64,000 nt of DNA, taken from contig NZ_CP024311.1 of assembly GCF_002944315.1 (NCBI RefSeq), forward strand, positions 3,448,501 through 3,512,500. Direction: 5' to 3'. A model generated the notes under the pieces. It did not search any database. It was not told the DNA's origin and worked only from the letters and a program-made list of their open reading frames with translations. Positions within the stretch are counted from its first letter, which is position 1. The number at the start of each line of letters is the position of its first letter. This DNA is from Rhizobium sp. NXC24. Lineage in GTDB: Bacteria; Pseudomonadota; Alphaproteobacteria; Rhizobiales; Rhizobiaceae. Positions 1 to 8,558 of this stretch are shown one piece after another. A program made the translations under genes and the position numbers.

Positions 1-45
1 CATTCCTCAGCAGCATGGCCCGGACTGCGTGGAATGCGATTGCAT

Positions 46-90
46 GGGGCCGAGAGGCCGGCGTCACAGCCGGCCGGACAGACCGGCCCC
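46..90. other. Nested GC-rich inverted repeat
   Basis: Two nested perfect stems are visible. The outer arms are GGGGCCG (46-52) and CGGCCCC (84-90). The inner arms are GGCCGGC (56-62) and GCCGGCC (69-75) around a six-base loop. No T-run follows on either strand, so it is not a standard intrinsic terminator. It lies downstream of the binding-protein gene on the minus strand and could be an intercistronic RNA stem before genes that lie outside the window. Function unknown. Confidence 0.35.
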
Positions 91-120
91 TAAAGGCGCA
101 GGTCATACTATTTTTCAAAC

Positions 121-152
121 AACTCCCGCACCCTCTGTCGGATGCGGGAGTT
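121..152 (-). terminator. Stem-loop downstream of binding-protein gene
   Basis: Perfect ten-base arms AACTCCCGCA (121-130) and TGCGGGAGTT (143-152) enclose a 12-base loop. It begins 13 bases after the stop of the minus-strand binding-protein gene. Only a weak T-rich tail (GTTGTTTG) follows on that strand. It may therefore be a weak terminator, or a stabilising stem that raises binding-protein expression over downstream transporter genes. Confidence 0.5.
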
Positions 153-164
153 TGATTGCGGCGA

Positions 165-1481
165 TCAGAGTGCGCCGGCGTCCTTCAGGACGTCGGTTGC
201 CTTTTGTGCGGCCGTGTCGAGCGCTTCCTTGGAGGTCTTGTCGCCGAGGATGGCGGCCTGAAGCTCAGGATAGACGACGTTGGAAATCTCGATCCATTGC
301 GGCGTGCGCGGAACCGGGAAGGCATACTTCATCGATTCCTGGAAAGTGCTGAGCACTTCCTTCTTGTAAGGATCGGATGCAGCCTGTTGGATGTCCCATT
401 CCCAGACGGCCTTGCGGGTCGGCAGCGTGCCGTTGGCGGCTTCGAGCTTCTGCGAATCGTCGTTGGTAAGGAACCAGACGAGCGAGGCGGCGGCATCCTT
501 GTTCTTGCACGCTTCCGTCACGGAGAAGCCGTGATGGCCGGACCAGCCGGTGTGCTTGCCGGCCGAACCGACAGGCTGCACGACGACGCCGACATTGCCG
601 GCGATCTTCGAGGACTTCGGATCGTTGAAGTAGGTCGCCCAGCCCGGCCAATCGAGATCGAGCGCGACGGTGCCCGACGCAAAACCGGCGCCGAGATCGT
701 CCCAAAGATAGTTGGTCGTGCCGGCCGGAACGGCCTTCGCCTTGTACATGTTCACGAACCAGTCGAGCGCGCGCACGCCGGCTTCGGAATTGAAGGCCGG
801 TTTGCCGTCCTTATCGAGATATTCGCCGCCTTCGGCGACCAGCATTTCATAGAAGCGGCCGTTGATCGCCTCTTCCTTGCCGGGGAACTGCGTGCCGAAG
901 AAGTTCGGCGGATTGGCGAAGAAGGTTGCCTGGTCTGACACTTCCTTCCAGGTCTTCGGCGGCGCCAGGTCGTAGCCGTACTTGGTCTTGAACGCCGTCT
1001 TCTTGGCCTCATCGTTGTAGAGGCTCTTCTGATAGTAGAGTGCCGAAACGTCGAACTGAGCGCGCGGCAGCATGACTAGCCGGCCGTCGATGGTCGATGC
1101 CTCGATGGTCGAATCGACGAACTTGGCGATCTCTTCCTTCGGCAGCAGCTTGCCGAGGTCAGTATAGAGGTCGGGATACTGAGGGGCGAAGGACGAGTGG
1201 TTCGAGCCGACGCACCAGGAAATATCGCCCGACGCCATGTCCGACTTGATTTCCTTGTCGAGCTCGAAGTGGTTCTTCTTGGAGAGGATGTTGACCTTGG
1301 CGCCGGTCTCCTTCTCCCACTCGGAAATGCGCCCATAAAGCGGCTCGTATTGCTGGCCACCGATCAGCTTGGCGTCGATCGTCACGCCCGGGAACTTGCC
1401 GGGCAGGTCGGCGGCAAAGGCCGCGGAGCTCGCGAGCAATGCCAATACGCCGGCGGCAAGACCGGCCTTCAAATTCCTCAT
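165..1481 (-). CDS. Sugar-type ABC transporter substrate-binding protein
   Basis: Periplasmic solute-binding protein of the extracellular family 1 (MalE-like) type, 438 residues. The start at 1481 puts a GGGAGGA ribosome site just upstream and begins with a clean signal peptide (MRNLKAGL, hydrophobic core, cut after AFA near residue 23); an upstream in-frame start at 1535 would spoil the signal. The mature protein has the usual family 1 look, with an internal segment naming a DLDWPGWATYF region. No permease lies beside it here, so the rest of the transporter is presumably beyond coordinate 1. It is divergent from an IclR regulator, which suggests joint control with the amidohydrolase/MaoC/CaiB genes. 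The ligand cannot be read from the sequence. Confidence 0.85.
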   Translation of the reverse strand: MRNLKAGLAAGVLALLASSAAFAADLPGKFPGVTIDAKLIGGQQYEPLYGRISEWEKETGAKVNILSKKNHFELDKEIKSDMASGDISWCVGSNHSSFAPQYPDLYTDLGKLLPKEEIAKFVDSTIEASTIDGRLVMLPRAQFDVSALYYQKSLYNDEAKKTAFKTKYGYDLAPPKTWKEVSDQATFFANPPNFFGTQFPGKEEAINGRFYEMLVAEGGEYLDKDGKPAFNSEAGVRALDWFVNMYKAKAVPAGTTNYLWDDLGAGFASGTVALDLDWPGWATYFNDPKSSKIAGNVGVVVQPVGSAGKHTGWSGHHGFSVTEACKNKDAAASLVWFLTNDDSQKLEAANGTLPTRKAVWEWDIQQAASDPYKKEVLSTFQESMKYAFPVPRTPQWIEISNVVYPELQAAILGDKTSKEALDTAAQKATDVLKDAGAL

Positions 1482-1528
1482 TGAATTTTCCTCCCTAAAG
1501 GACCGGACACTCCGCCCGATCGCCTCAC

Positions 1529-1628
1529 GATCCAAATATGGATCAATGATTTATATGTAAACACCTTATTCACTGACCGTCAAGCGGGATCACAGGCGCT
1601 TGCAAATCGCTTTCATTCATATATGAAT
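1529..1628. promoter_or_regulatory. Divergent control region with three AT-rich palindromes
   Basis: The gap between the binding-protein gene and the IclR gene holds three short palindromes: GATCCA-AATA-TGGATC (1529-1544), TTTA-TATG-TAAA (1550-1561) and ATTCATATATGAAT (1615-1628, perfect). IclR regulators commonly bind palindromes in divergent promoters next to their own gene, so these are candidate operators. Which of them is used cannot be decided by eye. Confidence 0.45.
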
Positions 1629-1657
1629 GGTGAATCATATTTCTCTGATGAGGCCCT

Positions 1658-2449
1658 ATGAGTGTAGAAGACGATAGCGATCGATACCGCGCGCCGGCGC
1701 TGGACAAAGGCCTCGATATCCTGGAGCTGCTGGCGCGGATCGACGGCGGCCTGACGCAGGCCGAAATCGCCAAGGCGCTCGGCAAAAGCCCGAACGAATT
1801 CTACCGTATGCTCGATCGCCTGGTCCGGCGTGGCTATGTACAGCGTCAGGACGGCGATCGCTTCTATCTGACCCTCAAGCTCTTCGGCCTGGCGCACTAC
1901 CACGCGCCGGTGCGCCGGCTTGTTTCCTTCGCCACGCCGCTGATGCGCGAATTCTCCAACCGCGCCGAGCAAGCCTGCCATCTGGCGATTTTCGACCGCG
2001 GCTCGGTCGTCGTCATCGCCCAGCAGGATTCGCCGACCTATTGGGGCATCTCGATCCGCGTCGGCGCCCAGATCAATTTGTATAATACCGGCTCCGGCCA
2101 CATTCTTCTGGCATTCAAGGATGAAAAACAGCGCCAGATGATGATCAATGAGCAGAGGCGCCAGGAACAGGACGCGGAGGAGCCGCCGGCCGATCTCGAG
2201 GAAAAGCTCTCGGCAATCCGCGAGAAGGGCTTCGAAACCATGAACAGTCTGCAGACGAGTGGCGTTCACAATATTTCTGCACCAATCCTGGCGATGGACG
2301 GCAATGCACTGGCAGCGCTGACCTGCCCCTATATCGAGCCCGTGAACCAGAAGGCACCGACACGCGAACAGGTCGTCGAATATGTGCGGGAAGCGGCCAA
2401 GGATATCTCCGAAACCGTCGCCGGCACGGTCGACAAGGCGGAGTTATAA
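1658..2449 (+). CDS. IclR family transcriptional regulator
   Basis: 263-residue regulator of standard IclR length. Residues about 13-70 form the N-terminal winged helix-turn-helix (LDKGLDILELLA, then LTQAEIAKALGKSPNEFYRM as the recognition region). The rest is the effector-binding IclR domain, with typical features such as a YNTGSGHILLAF stretch and a C-terminal helix. It is divergent from the binding-protein gene and runs in the same direction as the amidohydrolase, MaoC and CaiB genes, so it is the likely local regulator of uptake and breakdown. The effector is unknown; a pathway acid or CoA-pathway intermediate is a reasonable inference. Confidence 0.9.
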   Translation: MSVEDDSDRYRAPALDKGLDILELLARIDGGLTQAEIAKALGKSPNEFYRMLDRLVRRGYVQRQDGDRFYLTLKLFGLAHYHAPVRRLVSFATPLMREFSNRAEQACHLAIFDRGSVVVIAQQDSPTYWGISIRVGAQINLYNTGSGHILLAFKDEKQRQMMINEQRRQEQDAEEPPADLEEKLSAIREKGFETMNSLQTSGVHNISAPILAMDGNALAALTCPYIEPVNQKAPTREQVVEYVREAAKDISETVAGTVDKAEL

Positions 2450-2451
2450 TT

Positions 2452-2465
2452 TTTATTTGAATAAA
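2452..2465. promoter_or_regulatory. AT-rich palindrome before amidohydrolase gene
   Basis: TTTATT-TG-AATAAA lies immediately after the IclR stop and about 50 bases before the amidohydrolase start. It resembles the TTTA-TATG-TAAA site at 1550-1561 in the divergent promoter, and both continue with AAAC or AAACT. The likeness suggests a second binding site for the same regulator. This is inference from two sites only. Confidence 0.35.
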
Positions 2466-2514
2466 CTATTCTTATGTGAGTATATGTTGAGCAAGCAGGT
2501 ATGGGAGGAACACC

Positions 2515-3351
2515 ATGCTTTTCGACAGCCACTTGCATATTGTCGACCGAAAAAAGCTCGCCTATCCCTGGCTAGCTGGCGCCGGTGCGCTCAATCGCGA
2601 CAGCCTCTGTGAGGACTATGCGCGCGAAGCGAAGCGCCTCGGCATCACCGACACGCTTCACATGGAAGTCGATGTCGCCGAAGAGGATATCGAACGCGAG
2701 ACCGACTATGTCAAAGGTCTGAGCCGTGAGCCCGGCAGCCTGCTGCGCGGCGCGATCGCCGCCTGCCGTCCGGAAAATGCCGGCTTTCCCGCCTATCTCG
2801 AACGCGTGCTCGCCGACCCCTTCGTAAAAGGCTTCCGCCGGGTGCTGCATGTCGTTCCCGACGACGTTTCCGAAGGCGCACTTTTCCGCGAAAATTTGAA
2901 GCGGCTCAACAATACACGGCTCACCTTCGATCTATGCGTCCTCCCGCATCAGATTTCCCAGGCGATCGCGCTAATCGACCTCAATCCCGACATCCGCTTC
3001 GTGCTCGATCATTGCGGCGTGCCGGCAGTAAAGGATGGATTGAGCGAAAGCTGGTCGTCTGGGATCAGTGAGGTTGCCAAACGGCCGAATGTTACCGTGA
3101 AGATCTCCGGTGTCGTTGCCTATACCGATCCCGATAACTGGTCGCCAGAAACACTGCGTCCCTTCGTCGAACACTGCATCACAAGCTTCGGCTGGGATCG
3201 CGTCATCTGGGGCAGCGATTGGCCGGTCTGCACGCTCGCCGGCAATCTCTCCACCTGGGTCGCCGCCACCCATGCCTTGATGCAAGGCGTAAGCGCCGAC
3301 GAACGCAATCGGCTCTATCATCTTAACGCCAAGCGCCTCTGGTCTCTCTGA
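2515..3351 (+). CDS. Amidohydrolase 2 family protein (lactonase-like)
   Basis: 278-residue TIM-barrel metal hydrolase of the family that includes L-fuconolactonase and 2-pyrone-4,6-dicarboxylate hydrolase. The metal motif DSHLHI is at residues 4-9. FVLDHCG near residue 164 and WGSDWPV near 234 carry further expected metal or catalytic residues. A good ribosome site (GGGAGGA) precedes the start. It follows the IclR gene by 65 bases and precedes MaoC and CaiB genes in the same direction, so it probably opens a lactone or cyclic intermediate of a sugar-acid or ring-derived acid pathway. The exact substrate is not deducible. Confidence 0.82.
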   Translation: MLFDSHLHIVDRKKLAYPWLAGAGALNRDSLCEDYAREAKRLGITDTLHMEVDVAEEDIERETDYVKGLSREPGSLLRGAIAACRPENAGFPAYLERVLADPFVKGFRRVLHVVPDDVSEGALFRENLKRLNNTRLTFDLCVLPHQISQAIALIDLNPDIRFVLDHCGVPAVKDGLSESWSSGISEVAKRPNVTVKISGVVAYTDPDNWSPETLRPFVEHCITSFGWDRVIWGSDWPVCTLAGNLSTWVAATHALMQGVSADERNRLYHLNAKRLWSL

Positions 3352-3382
3352 GACCGGCGCGTTTCCACCGAAAGCCAATGCC

Positions 3383-3928
3383 ATGACCGCCACCGTCGGC
3401 ATTTCCAGCACCCACCCCAAGACCATGCCGGCGGATCATGCCGATATTCCCGTCTGGAACTCGGAAAACTGGTTCTATGAAGACTTCGAGATCGGCCACA
3501 AGATCCGCTCGCTGCGGCGGACGATCTCCGAAGGCGAATCCCAGCAGTTCAACGCCCTTGTTCTCGATATGCATCCCTATGTCAGCGACCAGATCTTTGC
3601 GGAGACGGAAGGTCTGTTCGGCAAGCGCCTCGTCGCCGGCGCCTTCGTCTTCTCCGCCGGCCTCGGCCTCGTCGCCACCAACTGCATCAACGCCTTTTCC
3701 TATGGCTATGACAGGCTGCGCTTCATCAAGCCCACCTTCATCGGCGACACGATCTACACCATCCGCACCAATCTCGATAAACAGCCGAAATATAAGGATC
3801 TCGGCCTGATCCGCTCTTCCTACGAAGTCTTCAAGGGCGAAGGCGAGCTGGTGCTCTATTGCGAGCATATCCAGACGGTGCGCTACAAGGACGGCCGGCC
3901 CGCGGACGCTCCGGAGTTGAAGGGCTGA
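3383..3928 (+). CDS. MaoC-like hotdog dehydratase
   Basis: 181-residue single hotdog-fold protein of the MaoC/enoyl-CoA hydratase type. Visible family features are [12 protein letters not shown] near residue 33, a [19 protein letters not shown] segment where hydratases carry their active Asp and His region, and [11 protein letters not shown] in the central helix. It would add or remove water on an acyl-CoA. It starts 31 bases after the amidohydrolase stop and ends one base before the CoA-transferase start, so the three look co-transcribed. Mesaconyl-CoA or a similar short branched acyl-CoA is one possible substrate, by analogy with other MaoC/CaiB pairs; this is not shown here. Confidence 0.8.
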   Translation: MTATVGISSTHPKTMPADHADIPVWNSENWFYEDFEIGHKIRSLRRTISEGESQQFNALVLDMHPYVSDQIFAETEGLFGKRLVAGAFVFSAGLGLVATNCINAFSYGYDRLRFIKPTFIGDTIYTIRTNLDKQPKYKDLGLIRSSYEVFKGEGELVLYCEHIQTVRYKDGRPADAPELKG

Positions 3929-3929
3929 G

Positions 3930-5087
3930 ATGATCGAAGGCAATAATGGCGGCCTGCTCGACGGCATCACGGTGCTCGATATGAGCCAATTCCTGGCTGG
4001 GCCGATGGCCGCGCTGCGGCTTGGCGATCTCGGCGCGCGGGTGATCAAGATCGAGCGTCCCGATGGAGGCGATCTCTGCCGCCGGCTTTATCTCAGCGAC
4101 ACCGAGATTGGCGGCGACTCGACGCTCTTCCACGCGATCAATCGCGGCAAGGAAAGCGTTGCCATCAATATGAAGGACGAAGGTGACCTGCAGGACCTGC
4201 GCGTGCTGATCGCAAAGGCCGACGTCATCATCCAGAATTTCCGCCCCGGGGTCATCGACCGCCTGGGTCTCGACTACGTCACGGTCGCGAAGATCAATCC
4301 CCGCATCGTCTATGGCAGCATCACCGGCTACGGGCCCGATAACGAATGGCGGCATTTCCCCGGTCAAGACCTGCTTGCCCAGGCCCGCTCCGGCGCCATG
4401 TGGCTGAACGGTGAAGCCGATGACGGTCCGGTGCCCTTCGGCCTCGCGGTCGCCGACATGCTGGCCGGCAATCTCATCGTCCAGGGCATTCTCGCCGGCC
4501 TCGTGCGGCGCGGCGTCACCGGTCAGGGCGTCCATGTCGAAACCAGCCTGCTGGAAGCGATGATCGATTTCCAGTTCGAGGTACTGACCACCCATCTGAA
4601 CGACGGCGGCCGCCTGCCGAAGAAATCCTCCGTGCGCAATGCCCACGCCTATCTCTCGGCTCCTTACGGCGTCTATCATTGCGCCGATGGCTGGTTGGCG
4701 CTGGCCATGATGCCGCTCGCGAATCTGGCGCCGCTCTTCGAGCTTCCGGCGCTTGCCGATTATACGCCGGACGAGGCCTTCTCCCGCCGCGACGAGATCA
4801 AGAGCCTGATCGCTGCCCGCCTGCACGAGAAGACGGTGAGGGAATGGCTCGCCATCCTGGAGCCCGCCGATATCTGGGCCGCGGAGGTGCTGGACTGGCC
4901 GAAACTGCTGCAAAGCGCTGCCTTCCGCCAGCTCGACATGCTGCAGACGGTAACCCGCGACGACGGCACCTCCGTTCGCACAACGGCAAACCCGATCCGC
5001 GTCGACGGTGTCAGGAGCAAGAACAGCTTTGCGGCGCCGACGATCGGTGGTCAATCGGAGCAGATCAGGGCGGAATTTATTGGGTAG
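3930..5087 (+). CDS. CaiB/BaiF family CoA-transferase
   Basis: 385-residue class III CoA-transferase. The N-terminus reads VLDMSQFLAGPMAALRLGDLG, the usual family opening, followed by GARVIKIERPDGGD and later INRGKESVAINMK and VIIQNFRPG. The catalytic Asp region is in GQDLLAQARSGAMW near residue 145. It moves CoA between carboxylic acids, probably activating the acid that the MaoC protein then hydrates or dehydrates. Its start is one base past the MaoC stop, so translation is probably coupled. A bidirectional terminator follows before the convergent transaldolase gene. No lyase gene that would finish such a pathway is present. Confidence 0.88.
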   Translation: MIEGNNGGLLDGITVLDMSQFLAGPMAALRLGDLGARVIKIERPDGGDLCRRLYLSDTEIGGDSTLFHAINRGKESVAINMKDEGDLQDLRVLIAKADVIIQNFRPGVIDRLGLDYVTVAKINPRIVYGSITGYGPDNEWRHFPGQDLLAQARSGAMWLNGEADDGPVPFGLAVADMLAGNLIVQGILAGLVRRGVTGQGVHVETSLLEAMIDFQFEVLTTHLNDGGRLPKKSSVRNAHAYLSAPYGVYHCADGWLALAMMPLANLAPLFELPALADYTPDEAFSRRDEIKSLIAARLHEKTVREWLAILEPADIWAAEVLDWPKLLQSAAFRQLDMLQTVTRDDGTSVRTTANPIRVDGVRSKNSFAAPTIGGQSEQIRAEFIG

Positions 5088-5118
5088 GCTTTTCCGCCCT
5101 ATCATCCGAAACAAAAAA

Positions 5119-5146
5119 AGGGCGCCGCATCTCTGCGGCACCCTCT
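5119..5146. terminator. Terminator between convergent CaiB and tal genes
   Basis: An A-run precedes a stem GGGCGCCGC / GCGGCACCC with a single mismatch and an ATCTCT loop, followed by TCTTAAA. With the A-run on one side and the T-containing tail on the other it can serve both converging genes. Confidence 0.65.
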
Positions 5147-5185
5147 TAAACAACGGCCCTCTTCAAAAAGAGAAGCAACCTCGCA

Positions 5186-6151
5186 TTAGGCAGCGGCGAG
5201 CTGCAGTTCCTTGCCGACCATGGTGCGAAGGGCGACCAGATCCTTGGCGAAGGCGCGAATGCCTTCGGCGAGCTTTTCGGTTGCCATCGCATCTTCGTTC
5301 ATCATCCAGCGGAAGGTCCGTTCATCGACGGCGATCTTGGAGACGGAAGTCTTGTTTTCCGGCGAGAGCTTGCGCTCCAGCTTGCCTTCATCCTTGGCGA
5401 GTTCGTCAAGCAGGTTGGGGCTGATCGTCAGGCGATCGCAGCCGGCCAGCGCTTCGATTTCGCCGGCGCTGCGGAAGGAGGCGCCCATGACGATCGTCTT
5501 GATGTCATTGGCCTTGTAGTAATTGTAGATCTCGCGAACAGAAATAACGCCCGGATCTTCTTCTGGCGTGAACTCCTTGCCGGTCGACTTCTTGTACCAG
5601 TCGAGGATGCGGCCGACGAAGGGCGAGATCAGGAAAACCTTGGCGTCGGCGCAGGCAACGGCCTGGGCCTTGCTGAAGAGCAGCGTCAGGTTGCAGTCGA
5701 TGCCTTCCTTCTGCAGGACTTCGGCGGCGCGGATGCCTTCCCAGGTGGATGCGAGTTTGATCAGGATGCGGTCATGGCCGATGCCGCGTTCCTTGTAGGC
5801 AGCGATGATGGAGCGGGCCTTGGCGATCGAACCTTCGGTGTTGAAGGAGAGATCGGCGTCGACTTCCGTCGAGACGCGGCCGGGAACGAGGCCGGAGAGA
5901 GCGGCGCCAACGGAGATTGCCAGGCGGTCGGCGACGGCAGCGGCAACGGCGTCCGGCGTACCACCCTGCTTCTTGCCCCAGGCGACGGCTTCCTTGATCG
6001 CGTCGGCAAACATCGGCGTGCCGAGCGCCTTCAGGACGATGGTCGGATTGGTCGTGCAGTCGACCGGCTTCAGGCGGGCAACCGCCTCGATATCGCCGGT
6101 ATCGGCCACGACCGTCGTCATAGCGCGAAGTTGGTCAAGCTTGGATGTCAT
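5186..6151 (-). CDS. tal: Transaldolase
   Basis: 321-residue transaldolase of the TalB-like subfamily, which moves a dihydroxyacetone unit between sedoheptulose 7-phosphate and glyceraldehyde 3-phosphate in the non-oxidative pentose phosphate path. The start at 6151 gives [11 protein letters not shown], the normal family N-terminus. The Schiff-base lysine is K132 in ILIKLAST, the same number as in E. coli TalB, and DCTTNP at 31-36 holds the conserved active-site aspartate and asparagine. No partner gene is adjacent on this strand. It is divergent, across 500 bases, from a SorC-type sugar regulator that may control it. Rhizobia lean on this pathway for pentose and polyol use. Confidence 0.95.
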   Translation of the reverse strand: MTSKLDQLRAMTTVVADTGDIEAVARLKPVDCTTNPTIVLKALGTPMFADAIKEAVAWGKKQGGTPDAVAAAVADRLAISVGAALSGLVPGRVSTEVDADLSFNTEGSIAKARSIIAAYKERGIGHDRILIKLASTWEGIRAAEVLQKEGIDCNLTLLFSKAQAVACADAKVFLISPFVGRILDWYKKSTGKEFTPEEDPGVISVREIYNYYKANDIKTIVMGASFRSAGEIEALAGCDRLTISPNLLDELAKDEGKLERKLSPENKTSVSKIAVDERTFRWMMNEDAMATEKLAEGIRAFAKDLVALRTMVGKELQLAAA

Positions 6152-6651
6152 GATACGTATCCTTGTTGAATTGGCCCATTGAATTGAGAGATATTGACCG
6201 GCGAATTCCGTCCGGTTCGATGGACGACACGAAGACTGCAAGCGGATTGCGCCGTTCCTTCTCCTATGCCTCGGTAACGGGAGAAAAAGCGCGAAAGTTC
6301 CATTTCCGGTGAACGGTCAAAGCCGCGAAGAAGCAATTGCCGAAGACAGGCTTTCCGCCAAAACCGAGCGCCCTATATGGCTCCCTGCTTGGCCAGACGC
6401 ATCCACGGCGCAGCACTCGCACATTGCCCTCCTCGACTGGACAAAGACCGACTTCCTCACGGCGACTATCATCAATCTCGCAGCGAAAAGTCAAGGACAT
6501 TTGTGCATTTCAATTGACATAAGTTTCAAGCCATAGAATATCGGCAATAGAAGCTGATCTTGCTCGCCCCTGTCATGCACGATCGCCGCAACCTTTGTCG
6601 TTTGCGATCATTAAAACAAAAAGGGCGTGCAGAAATCTTGCCGGAGGACCT
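6152..6651. promoter_or_regulatory. Long divergent intergenic region, tal / SorC regulator
   Basis: 500 bases without a credible gene; a minus-strand frame at 6264-6500 has no ribosome site or family signature. A possible plus-strand promoter has TTGACA at 6514-6519, with weak -10 candidates between 6534 and 6542. The length leaves room for operators of the regulator, but I see no perfect long palindrome. Confidence 0.4.
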
Positions 6652-7641
6652 GTGGCCAAACTCAGACGTGGGACACACACCGCCTATTCCGAGACGGCGT
6701 CTCTGAGGCTGCGCGCTGCCTGGCTCTATTACAATCAGGGTCTGACGCAGAAGGATGTTGCCGAGCAGCTCGGCATCAGCCGCACCACTGTGATCCGTCT
6801 GCTGGACGAGGCGATGCGCCGCAGCGAAGTGCAGATCTGGATCAATGAAGGCATCGACGATTGCGTCGAACTCGCGATCAAGCTGGAGCGTGCCTATGGG
6901 CTGGACGAGGCGATCGTCGTTCCCTCGCCTGCAGGCGGAGACGTCGACGCGCAGGCAAAAAGCGTTGGCCTGGCGCTCGGCCAGTTCCTGACCGAGGCGA
7001 TTCCCGACAATTATACGATCGGCGTCGGCTGGGGCCGGACGATGACGGCTTCGCTCGCAAGCTTTCGCCCGCCACGCCGCGACAATTGCAAAGTGGTTTC
7101 GCTGCTCGGTGGCATCGTCGCTGTCCAGCAGACCAATCCCATCGACTATACCTGGCGTTTGGCGAGCCAACTCGGCGCGGAATGCTACATGTTCCTGGCA
7201 CCGCTTTTGGTCGATTCCATTGAGACCAAGCGCAATCTGATTGAAAAATGCGGTCTGGAGGCGATCTACCGCCTGGCCGAAAGCCTCGATCTCGCCATCG
7301 TCAGTTGCGGCGATATCGGCCCCCGTTCCACCTCGCTGTCGGAAGGCTTCATCTCGAAGCAGGTGCTGGATCAGTTGATCGAGGCGGGCTGCGTCTGCGA
7401 TACCATGTTCAATTTCCTCGATGCCGAGGGCAATTCCGTCGATCATCCGATCAACAAGCGCGTCATGTCGGTCGATCTCGACACCCTAAAGAAGGCCAAG
7501 CACATCGTCCTGTCTTCCGGCGGCGCACACCGCGCCCTTGCAATCCGCGCCACTATCAAGCGCATCGGGTGCAATACCCTGATTACGGACGAAGGCGCCG
7601 CAAAGGAACTGTTGCAGATGGCGATGGCAAAGGCAGCTTGA
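6652..7641 (+). CDS. SorC family sugar-binding transcriptional regulator
   Basis: About 329 residues from the GTG start at 6652, chosen because GGAGGA lies just upstream; an ATG at 6595 would add 19 residues but has no ribosome site. Residues about 28-55 form the helix-turn-helix (NQGLTQKDVAEQLGISRTTV). The remainder is the SorC/DeoR-type sugar-phosphate-binding domain, with IGVGWGRTM and VVSLLGG as effector-loop signatures and ITDEGAAKELL at the end. It is divergent from transaldolase and may sense a pentose- or hexose-phosphate. It is distinct from the second SorC regulator at 20158-21111, so the window has two paralogues. Confidence 0.88.
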   Translation: MAKLRRGTHTAYSETASLRLRAAWLYYNQGLTQKDVAEQLGISRTTVIRLLDEAMRRSEVQIWINEGIDDCVELAIKLERAYGLDEAIVVPSPAGGDVDAQAKSVGLALGQFLTEAIPDNYTIGVGWGRTMTASLASFRPPRRDNCKVVSLLGGIVAVQQTNPIDYTWRLASQLGAECYMFLAPLLVDSIETKRNLIEKCGLEAIYRLAESLDLAIVSCGDIGPRSTSLSEGFISKQVLDQLIEAGCVCDTMFNFLDAEGNSVDHPINKRVMSVDLDTLKKAKHIVLSSGGAHRALAIRATIKRIGCNTLITDEGAAKELLQMAMAKAA

Positions 7642-7680
7642 CTCCTGCCCTCACCCCGGCGGGAGAAGGCAGAGCCCCTC
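7642..7680. repeat. Degenerate extragenic palindrome between convergent genes
   Basis: A GC-rich hairpin-like stretch, CCTGCCCTCACCCCGGCGGG continuing into AGAAGGCAG, lies between the regulator stop and the methyltransferase stop. Its CCCTCACCCC...GGCGGGAGAAGG style resembles fragments of palindromic repeats common between rhizobial genes, and a fuller example is at 43015-43054. It may also act as a weak terminator. Confidence 0.3.
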
Positions 7681-8551
7681 AAGCCTTCCCCGCTTCCCAG
7701 CCCAACATAGCCCGCTTGCGCGTCAGGCCCCAATGATAGCCGGTGAGATCGCCGTTCTTGCCGAGCGCGCGGTGACAGGGAACGACGAAAGAAACGGGGT
7801 TGCGGCCGACGGCGGCGCCGACCGCGCGCATCGCCGTCGGCTGGCCGATGTCTTTGGCGATATCGGAATAGGTAACTGCCCGGCCCATCGGGATCTTCAA
7901 CAGGCTTTCCCAGACCCGCACCTGGAAATCCGTGCCGATCAGCACGACGCGCAGCGGCTGTTCGCTCGACCATTTCGATGGCTCGAAAATCCGCGCCGCA
8001 TAAGGCATGGTCGCCTGCAGGTCCTCGGCATATTGCGCATTCGGCCAACGGCAGGTCATATCCTCCAGGCAAGCCTTCTCGTCGCCGGAATCGCTAAAGG
8101 CAAGGCCGGCAAGACCGCGGTCTGTGACCATGATCAGCGCCAAGCCGAAGGGCGAGATATGGAACCCGTAGCGGATGATAAGCCCGCCGCCCTTCGCCTT
8201 CCATTCGCCGGGTGACATCGCCTCATGCGTGACGAAGAGATCGTGCAGCCGGCTTGGCCCGGAAAGCCCCACTTCGAACGAGGTTTCCAGCAAGGGCAGG
8301 TCTTCCTCGCGCAGCAGCCGCTTGGCATGGTCGAGCGTCACGGCCTGCAGGAAAGCCTTGGGCGACAGTCCGGCCCAACGGGTAAAGGTCTTCTGCAATT
8401 GAGTGGGCGATTGTCCGAGTCGTTCGGCGATCGTTTCCAATGACGGCTGATCGCGATAGTCCTCGGTGATGAGCTCGATCACCCGGCGGACGGTGTCGTA
8501 GTCCGGCCCTTCCGGGGTGATGTCTGTCTTCAACTGTGCGATAGCATTCAT
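7679..8551 (-). CDS. AraC / O6-methylguanine-DNA methyltransferase fusion
   Basis: 290 residues from the ATG at 8551, which has AAGGAG upstream. Residues about 15-120 are an AraC-type DNA-binding domain (LETIAERLGQSPTQLQKTFTRWAG). Residues about 135-290 are the methyltransferase, with the acceptor cysteine C259 in VVPCHRAL and GLTRKRAMLGWE at the end. This is Ada without its N-terminal zinc and methylphosphotriester domain. It should transfer alkyl groups from O6-alkylguanine to itself and may activate alkylation-repair genes, though how it would sense damage without the first domain is unclear. Its ribosome site is inside a small hairpin (8559-8573). The next gene upstream on this strand is a DUF2244 membrane protein. 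Confidence 0.9.
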   Translation of the reverse strand: MNAIAQLKTDITPEGPDYDTVRRVIELITEDYRDQPSLETIAERLGQSPTQLQKTFTRWAGLSPKAFLQAVTLDHAKRLLREEDLPLLETSFEVGLSGPSRLHDLFVTHEAMSPGEWKAKGGGLIIRYGFHISPFGLALIMVTDRGLAGLAFSDSGDEKACLEDMTCRWPNAQYAEDLQATMPYAARIFEPSKWSSEQPLRVVLIGTDFQVRVWESLLKIPMGRAVTYSDIAKDIGQPTAMRAVGAAVGRNPVSFVVPCHRALGKNGDLTGYHWGLTRKRAMLGWEAGKA

Positions 8552-8558
8552 AATCTTT

